Of a DNA stretch of 10,207 nt, positions 6,660 through 10,207 are shown piece by piece; the first letter of the stretch is position 1; every line of letters begins with the position of its first letter. The stretch covers positions 1-10,207 of the forward strand of contig CALGGX010000178.1 in the NCBI GenBank assembly GCA_937916025.1, written 5' to 3'. Below the pieces are notes generated by a model that saw only the letters and a program-made list of their open reading frames with translations, was not told where the DNA came from and did not search any database. This DNA comes from an uncultured Selenomonadales bacterium (GTDB lineage Bacteria > Bacillota_C > Negativicutes > Selenomonadales > Selenomonadaceae). The position numbers were made by a program, and so were the translations under genes.

Positions 6660-7927
6660 GATTGCGAGCCCTCCCCGTGCAAAATCGTCGAGAGCATGCG
6701 CCCGCCGTCTTTGAGTGCGAGAATGATCTCGTCGAATGTCGCCGCGAAATTCTTCATCGCGCGTTCGGAATATCGGCTCGCGTCGTAATCCAAAACCAGT
6801 GTGTAAGAGCCGTCGTCGTTGACATTCATCTCGACATCGATTGCGTTTTCGACCGCCGAATAATCGTTTTGCGGCACATCGACGACTTCGACAGGTTTAT
6901 CGTCGATAATGTAAGTCGTTTTATGGATTTTGCCTTGCATGATGAAACTCACGCAATAATCTTCGAGCCCTTCGGAGTAAATCACGTCGAGCCCGGGCAG
7001 GTGATTCAAACCGGTTGCAAGTTCGGCGTCAAGCGCGGCAAGATATTCCGACACGGTTTCGTCTCGACCGAATTCGGATTTAATCGGCAACTGCTCGATC
7101 ATCAAGCCGAACAATTTCATCTCGCGCCGATTGAGCCTGCCGTTGTGCACCCAACTTATTATCGCATCGTCGGAGCCGGTGAGTTTCGCAATCGAGAGCA
7201 TCGTCGCCGCAATGAAAAACGTATTTTCCTTAATGACGGCGGACTTGAAATAATCGGTCGTGACGTTTTGCATGTCGATATCGATTGTGTTTTGCGCCCA
7301 CGCCTCGCGCGAATGAATGTCGGCGGGCGGAAGATGTTTGTCTTCATCGAAGCCTTCGACCATTCGACGCCAGTAATTTCTGCTTGTCTCGAGCTCGGCA
7401 TCCGAAATGTTTTGCTCGGCAATGATCTTCTCGGCATAACTCGGTGCGGGAGTTTGAAATGTTCTCATCTCCTTATATCTCATGTTTAATTCATGCATAA
7501 ACAAAAATGAAATCGAAACGCCGTCCATCATCGCGTGATAAAAATCCAAGTACAGATAATTTTGATCGTCGACTTCGAGAATATGAATGCGATAGAGCGG
7601 AGTGCCGATCAGACTGTAAGGCGCGCGCAATTGTTCTTTGCGAAGCTCGAATTGCTCGGCGTTCATGCGCTCGAAAACCGTCGGCGAGATCGCTCCGTCG
7701 AAACGCTGACAAATGTCGCCGGTCTCGAGATCGATCGCCAATCGGCACTTGAAAATGTCGTGATACTCGAGCGTGTCATTGATCGCCTTCGCCAATCGCT
7801 CGACATCAATCGACGGATCGAGACGCAAGCACGAAGCGATGTTCATCATCGTCGACTTCGCCTTTTCAAAATGCGTGTCGATCAACCATCTCTGCATCGG
7901 ACGCAACCGATACAATTTGTGATCCAA
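6656..7927 (-). CDS. Stand-alone NRPS-type condensation-domain protein
   Basis: The 423-residue product is one condensation fold (chloramphenicol acetyltransferase-like superfamily) and nothing else. RLRPMQRWL near residues 7-15 is the C1-like motif. The active-site region reads LDFYHAMMDG at 127-136, where the family has HHxxxDG; the catalytic second His (131) and the Asp-Gly (135-136) are present, and the first His is Tyr (130). WVHNGRLNRREMKLFGLMIEQLPI at 259-282 matches the C5 region, with the Asn-Gly-Arg that usually ends GR. Such single-domain proteins act as acyl-, peptidyl- or amide-forming transferases (PapA5 is one known type). No adenylation or carrier domain is visible in this window. 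The start is TTG, 11 bases after AAAGGAG. It lies 32 bases after the rhodanese gene. Confidence 0.88.
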   Translation of the reverse strand: MDHKLYRLRPMQRWLIDTHFEKAKSTMMNIASCLRLDPSIDVERLAKAINDTLEYHDIFKCRLAIDLETGDICQRFDGAISPTVFERMNAEQFELRKEQLRAPYSLIGTPLYRIHILEVDDQNYLYLDFYHAMMDGVSISFLFMHELNMRYKEMRTFQTPAPSYAEKIIAEQNISDAELETSRNYWRRMVEGFDEDKHLPPADIHSREAWAQNTIDIDMQNVTTDYFKSAVIKENTFFIAATMLSIAKLTGSDDAIISWVHNGRLNRREMKLFGLMIEQLPIKSEFGRDETVSEYLAALDAELATGLNHLPGLDVIYSEGLEDYCVSFIMQGKIHKTTYIIDDKPVEVVDVPQNDYSAVENAIDVEMNVNDDGSYTLVLDYDASRYSERAMKNFAATFDEIILALKDGGRMLSTILHGEGSQS

Positions 7928-7938
7928 TCAAATCACTG

Positions 7939-7945
7939 CTCCTTT
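7939..7945 (-). promoter_or_regulatory. Ribosome binding site (AAAGGAG) of the condensation-domain gene
   Basis: AAAGGAG on the minus strand lies 11 bases from the TTG at 7927. The 32-base gap to the rhodanese gene holds this site and no recognisable promoter or terminator. Confidence 0.6.
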
Positions 7946-7959
7946 CGATTATCGGCAGT

Positions 7960-8349
7960 TCACTCTACTTCTTCGCCGACGACGGAGCCCGTCCAGCTCG
8001 CCAGCCCGCCGATGTTGTACACGTTGATATAGCCGTTTTCGGCAAGAATATTCGACGCTTCTTCCGCGCGGCGTCCCGCCCAACAGTATACGAAGACGAT
8101 CTGATTTTTGTCGCGCACGAGCTCGGTCGGCATCACGCCGTTGCGCAATTCGCCGACCGGAAAAACCTTCGCGTTCGCGATATGTTTTTTTTCATATTCC
8201 GGCTCCGTCCGCACGTCGAGAATGACATAATCCGTTTCCGATTGCATCATTTGCATTGCCTCTTCCTGACTGATGGTTTTGGCACTGTTGCCGCATCCCG
8301 CGAAAAGCACGACAATCAAAATCATCATCATCGTCATCAATTTCTTCAA
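7960..8349 (-). CDS. Rhodanese-like domain lipoprotein
   Basis: This is a 129-residue protein with a lipoprotein signal: two lysines, a Met/Ile/Val-rich hydrophobic stretch and the lipobox LFAGC, giving Cys19 as the lipidated residue. The mature part is one rhodanese domain. It contains YVILDVRTEPEYEKKHIANA at 41-60 (the CH2A region) and YCWAGRRAEEA at 88-98, in which Cys89 heads the six-residue active-site loop CWAGRR. The catalytic Cys is thus present, and sulfur transfer or persulfide binding outside the cytoplasmic membrane is possible. The C-terminal NIGGLASWTG is also typical. The start is TTG, ten bases after GGAGG. It follows the kinase stop by 17 bases and precedes the condensation-domain gene by 32. 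Confidence 0.9.
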   Translation of the reverse strand: MKKLMTMMMILIVVLFAGCGNSAKTISQEEAMQMMQSETDYVILDVRTEPEYEKKHIANAKVFPVGELRNGVMPTELVRDKNQIVFVYCWAGRRAEEASNILAENGYINVYNIGGLASWTGSVVGEEVE

Positions 8350-8359
8350 TCAAATGAAA

Positions 8360-8364
8360 CCTCC
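8360..8364 (-). promoter_or_regulatory. Ribosome binding site (GGAGG) of the rhodanese lipoprotein gene
   Basis: GGAGG on the minus strand fills the 17-base gap between the kinase stop and the TTG at 8349, ten bases from that codon. There is no room for a separate promoter in the gap. Confidence 0.65.
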
Positions 8365-8366
8365 AA

Positions 8367-10207
8367 TCACTTCAAAACTTCCGTCAACGTCGCGATCATT
8401 TGCGGAATGTCGATCGGCTTTGCAATGTGGCTGTCCATTCCGGCGTCTTTTGCCGCCTGCACGTCTTCTTTGAACGCGTTCGCCGTCATTGCGATGATCG
8501 GAATGTTTGCGAGCTTCGGATTGTCGAGCTCGCGTATTTTTTGTGTCGCTTCGTAGCCGTTCATCACCGGCATCTGCACGTCCATCAACACCGCCGCAAA
8601 TTCCCCGGGCGTCGACGCCGCCACTTTTTCGACCGCCTCTTTGCCGTTCTCTGCAGTATCGATCGCAAAGCCGAACTCCGTCAGGATCAACGACGCGATC
8701 TCCCGATTGACTGCATTGTCGTCGACCAGCAACAGTTTCATCTTGTCGAACTCGAGTTCCGGTTTTTCGACCGCATTGCCCGAATCGTCCGTCTCGACCG
8801 GATCGGGCTCGACGATCGGAAATCGGACGTTGACGATAAACTCCGTGCCCTTGCCGAGCTCGGACTCGACGCGTATTCTGCCGCCCATCAATTCGACGAT
8901 GCTCTTCGTGATCGCCATGCCGAGCCCCGTGCCTTGGATTTTGCTCACCGATCGATCGCGCGAATACGCTTCGAAAACCTTCGCCGCAAACTCCGGCGTC
9001 ATTCCTATCCCCGAGTCTTTCACTCGCAATTCGTAACTGCCGACGTTTTCGTTCGCGTCGAGCTGTTTGAGCGTCACCGAGACTTTGCCGCCCTCCGGCG
9101 TGAATTTGTATGCGTTGCTGAGCAAATTCAACAGCACGCGATTGAATCGATTCTTATCGCAAATCACATGCCGATCCTTGACCGCCGAAGTATCGACAAC
9201 GAACTCGATCTTCTTCGACGACATTTGCGAGCTGAACATGTCTCTGACTTCGTTGATCGTTTGAATGATGTCGGTATCCGCCAACTCGAGTTCCAATTTG
9301 CCGCTCTCGATGCGGCTCATCTCGAGCACGTCGTTGATCAGCGCCAGCAAGTGCTTCGACGAGCCGTCGATCTTCGCGAGGTAGTCCTGCGCCTCTTCGA
9401 GCGTGGTGCCCTCGCGGCGCGCCAAGTGCGTGTAGCCGATGATCGCGTTCATCGGCGTGCGGATGTCGTGGGACATATTGGAAAGAAAGATGGTTTTCGC
9501 CCGACTGCTCTCCTCCGCGGCTTTCTTTTCGATCTCCATCAAGCGCTCTCTTTTGGAAATCGTCGTGTAAATATTGAACATGATGACCAGACTGCCGATG
9601 ATCAGGAGCATCTGTATGATGCTGTTTCGCGTAAGCAGCCTGTCGGCGGCGTCCATCTGCTCTTTTAAATAGCGCTCCGTATCCGCTACGGTCTCCGGAT
9701 CGTTCTCGGGATTCCGTTCCTCGTAGTATTCGCTGATATTGGCAATGACGCTTTCCGTCATATCGTCCGTTGCCTGCTTGACCCACATGAGCGAGGTAAA
9801 GAAAATCAGAAAAAGCAGCCCGATCCAGACAACGGTGGATTTGCCGAAGCGCCGTTCACGATCCCTTGCGAAAACGACGCGGAAATACACGAAGCCGAGA
9901 ATACTCCAGAAAGCGAGGATCAGGTAGGACTCCGTGGACATCGCGCCCGCCGACATCGCCATAAAGTAAAAGAAAAACAGGATGGACATGAAAAGTCCGA
10001 CAAAACCGGATATCTGTATACGCTTATTTCCCTCCCTCCTTGCCGTAACGAGCGCGGCCGCGGAGGTATAGCCGTAAGCGATCGTCGCGCCAATGGTATT
10101 CACGTCCACGATCCAGCCGATTGCCGTCCTACCGAGGAGCGGAATGGGCAGGGAAAAGAACAGGAGAAAAAGCACCGCGTTTCTGGGGTTGCGATCCTCA
10201 TCCAGCG
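8367..10207 (-). CDS. Hybrid sensor histidine kinase with permease-like N-terminus (5' end outside the window)
   Basis: The frame is open to the right edge, so the true start is not visible. Residue numbers count from an internal GTG at 10175. Residues 1-40 (PLLGRTAIGWIVDVNTIGATIAYGYTSAAA) resemble the C-terminal helices of APC-superfamily amino acid permeases. More membrane segments follow at about 52-74, 82-102 and 114-131, then a polar loop of about 50 residues and a last segment at 186-204. The cytoplasmic kinase has its phospho-accepting His at 236 (SHDIRTP), an N-box with Asn350 and Asn354, the DSGIG box at 387-391 and GTGLGMA at 415-421. A receiver domain follows, with Asp485/486, phospho-acceptor Asp532 (LMDVQMP), Thr564 and Lys586. 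No PAS or HPt domain is visible. It is probably first in, or early in, the minus-strand operon. Codon use changes sharply near the H-box. Confidence 0.9.
   Translation of the reverse strand, partial: LDEDRNPRNAVLFLLFFSLPIPLLGRTAIGWIVDVNTIGATIAYGYTSAAALVTARREGNKRIQISGFVGLFMSILFFFYFMAMSAGAMSTESYLILAFWSILGFVYFRVVFARDRERRFGKSTVVWIGLLFLIFFTSLMWVKQATDDMTESVIANISEYYEERNPENDPETVADTERYLKEQMDAADRLLTRNSIIQMLLIIGSLVIMFNIYTTISKRERLMEIEKKAAEESSRAKTIFLSNMSHDIRTPMNAIIGYTHLARREGTTLEEAQDYLAKIDGSSKHLLALINDVLEMSRIESGKLELELADTDIIQTINEVRDMFSSQMSSKKIEFVVDTSAVKDRHVICDKNRFNRVLLNLLSNAYKFTPEGGKVSVTLKQLDANENVGSYELRVKDSGIGMTPEFAAKVFEAYSRDRSVSKIQGTGLGMAITKSIVELMGGRIRVESELGKGTEFIVNVRFPIVEPDPVETDDSGNAVEKPELEFDKMKLLLVDDNAVNREIASLILTEFGFAIDTAENGKEAVEKVAASTPGEFAAVLMDVQMPVMNGYEATQKIRELDNPKLANIPIIAMTANAFKEDVQAAKDAGMDSHIAKPIDIPQMIATLTEVLK

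Noticed and set aside
6066..7489. Plus-strand open frames opposite the DUF2156 and condensation genes
   Set aside because: They are shadows of the strongly biased minus-strand genes, with no ribosome binding sites or recognisable domains.
8400..9668. Long open frame on the plus strand, antisense to the histidine kinase
   Set aside because: It has Arg/His/Asp/Val-rich low-information composition, while the opposite strand encodes every kinase and receiver motif.

Overview
The window looks like chromosomal DNA from a diderm firmicute of the Negativicutes, perhaps Selenomonadaceae. This placement is inference. It rests on the DUF3084 protein next to a YitT protein, a predicted periplasmic protein and lipoprotein, strong GGAGG-type ribosome binding sites, frequent TTG starts and intermediate base composition. 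Coding density is very high; no gene-free stretch exceeds about 110 bases except the tRNA region.

Layout. (1) At 1-77 a seven-base tandem repeat with inverted copies lies just past the 3' end of a minus-strand DUF3084 coiled-coil membrane protein (78-1340). (2) That gene is divergent from a plus-strand pair, a YitT/DUF2179 membrane protein (1465-2313) and a predicted periplasmic protein of unknown function (2333-3028). Overlapping -10 boxes on the two strands sit between them. (3) An MdtG-like MFS drug transporter (3012-4193, minus) converges on this pair, overlapping it by 17 bases. (4) A tRNA-Arg(CCU) gene (4299-4375, plus) follows a consensus-quality promoter. (5) From 4401 to the right edge, five minus-strand genes are spaced as one operon. 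In transcription order they are a hybrid histidine kinase whose visible N-terminus looks like the end of an APC-type permease (5' end outside the window), a rhodanese-like lipoprotein, a stand-alone NRPS-type condensation-domain protein, a DUF2156 GNAT-fold protein, and a MATE exporter.

The last block is the most interesting part. A condensation-domain acyltransferase without a nearby carrier or adenylation domain, translationally coupled to a DUF2156 aminoacyltransferase-like protein and followed by a MATE exporter, suggests synthesis and export of a small acylated or amide-linked molecule. The kinase, apparently fused to a transporter, may control it. No product can be named. The kinase gene also shows an abrupt change in serine and arginine codon use at its H-box, suggesting that the sensor half was acquired by recombination.
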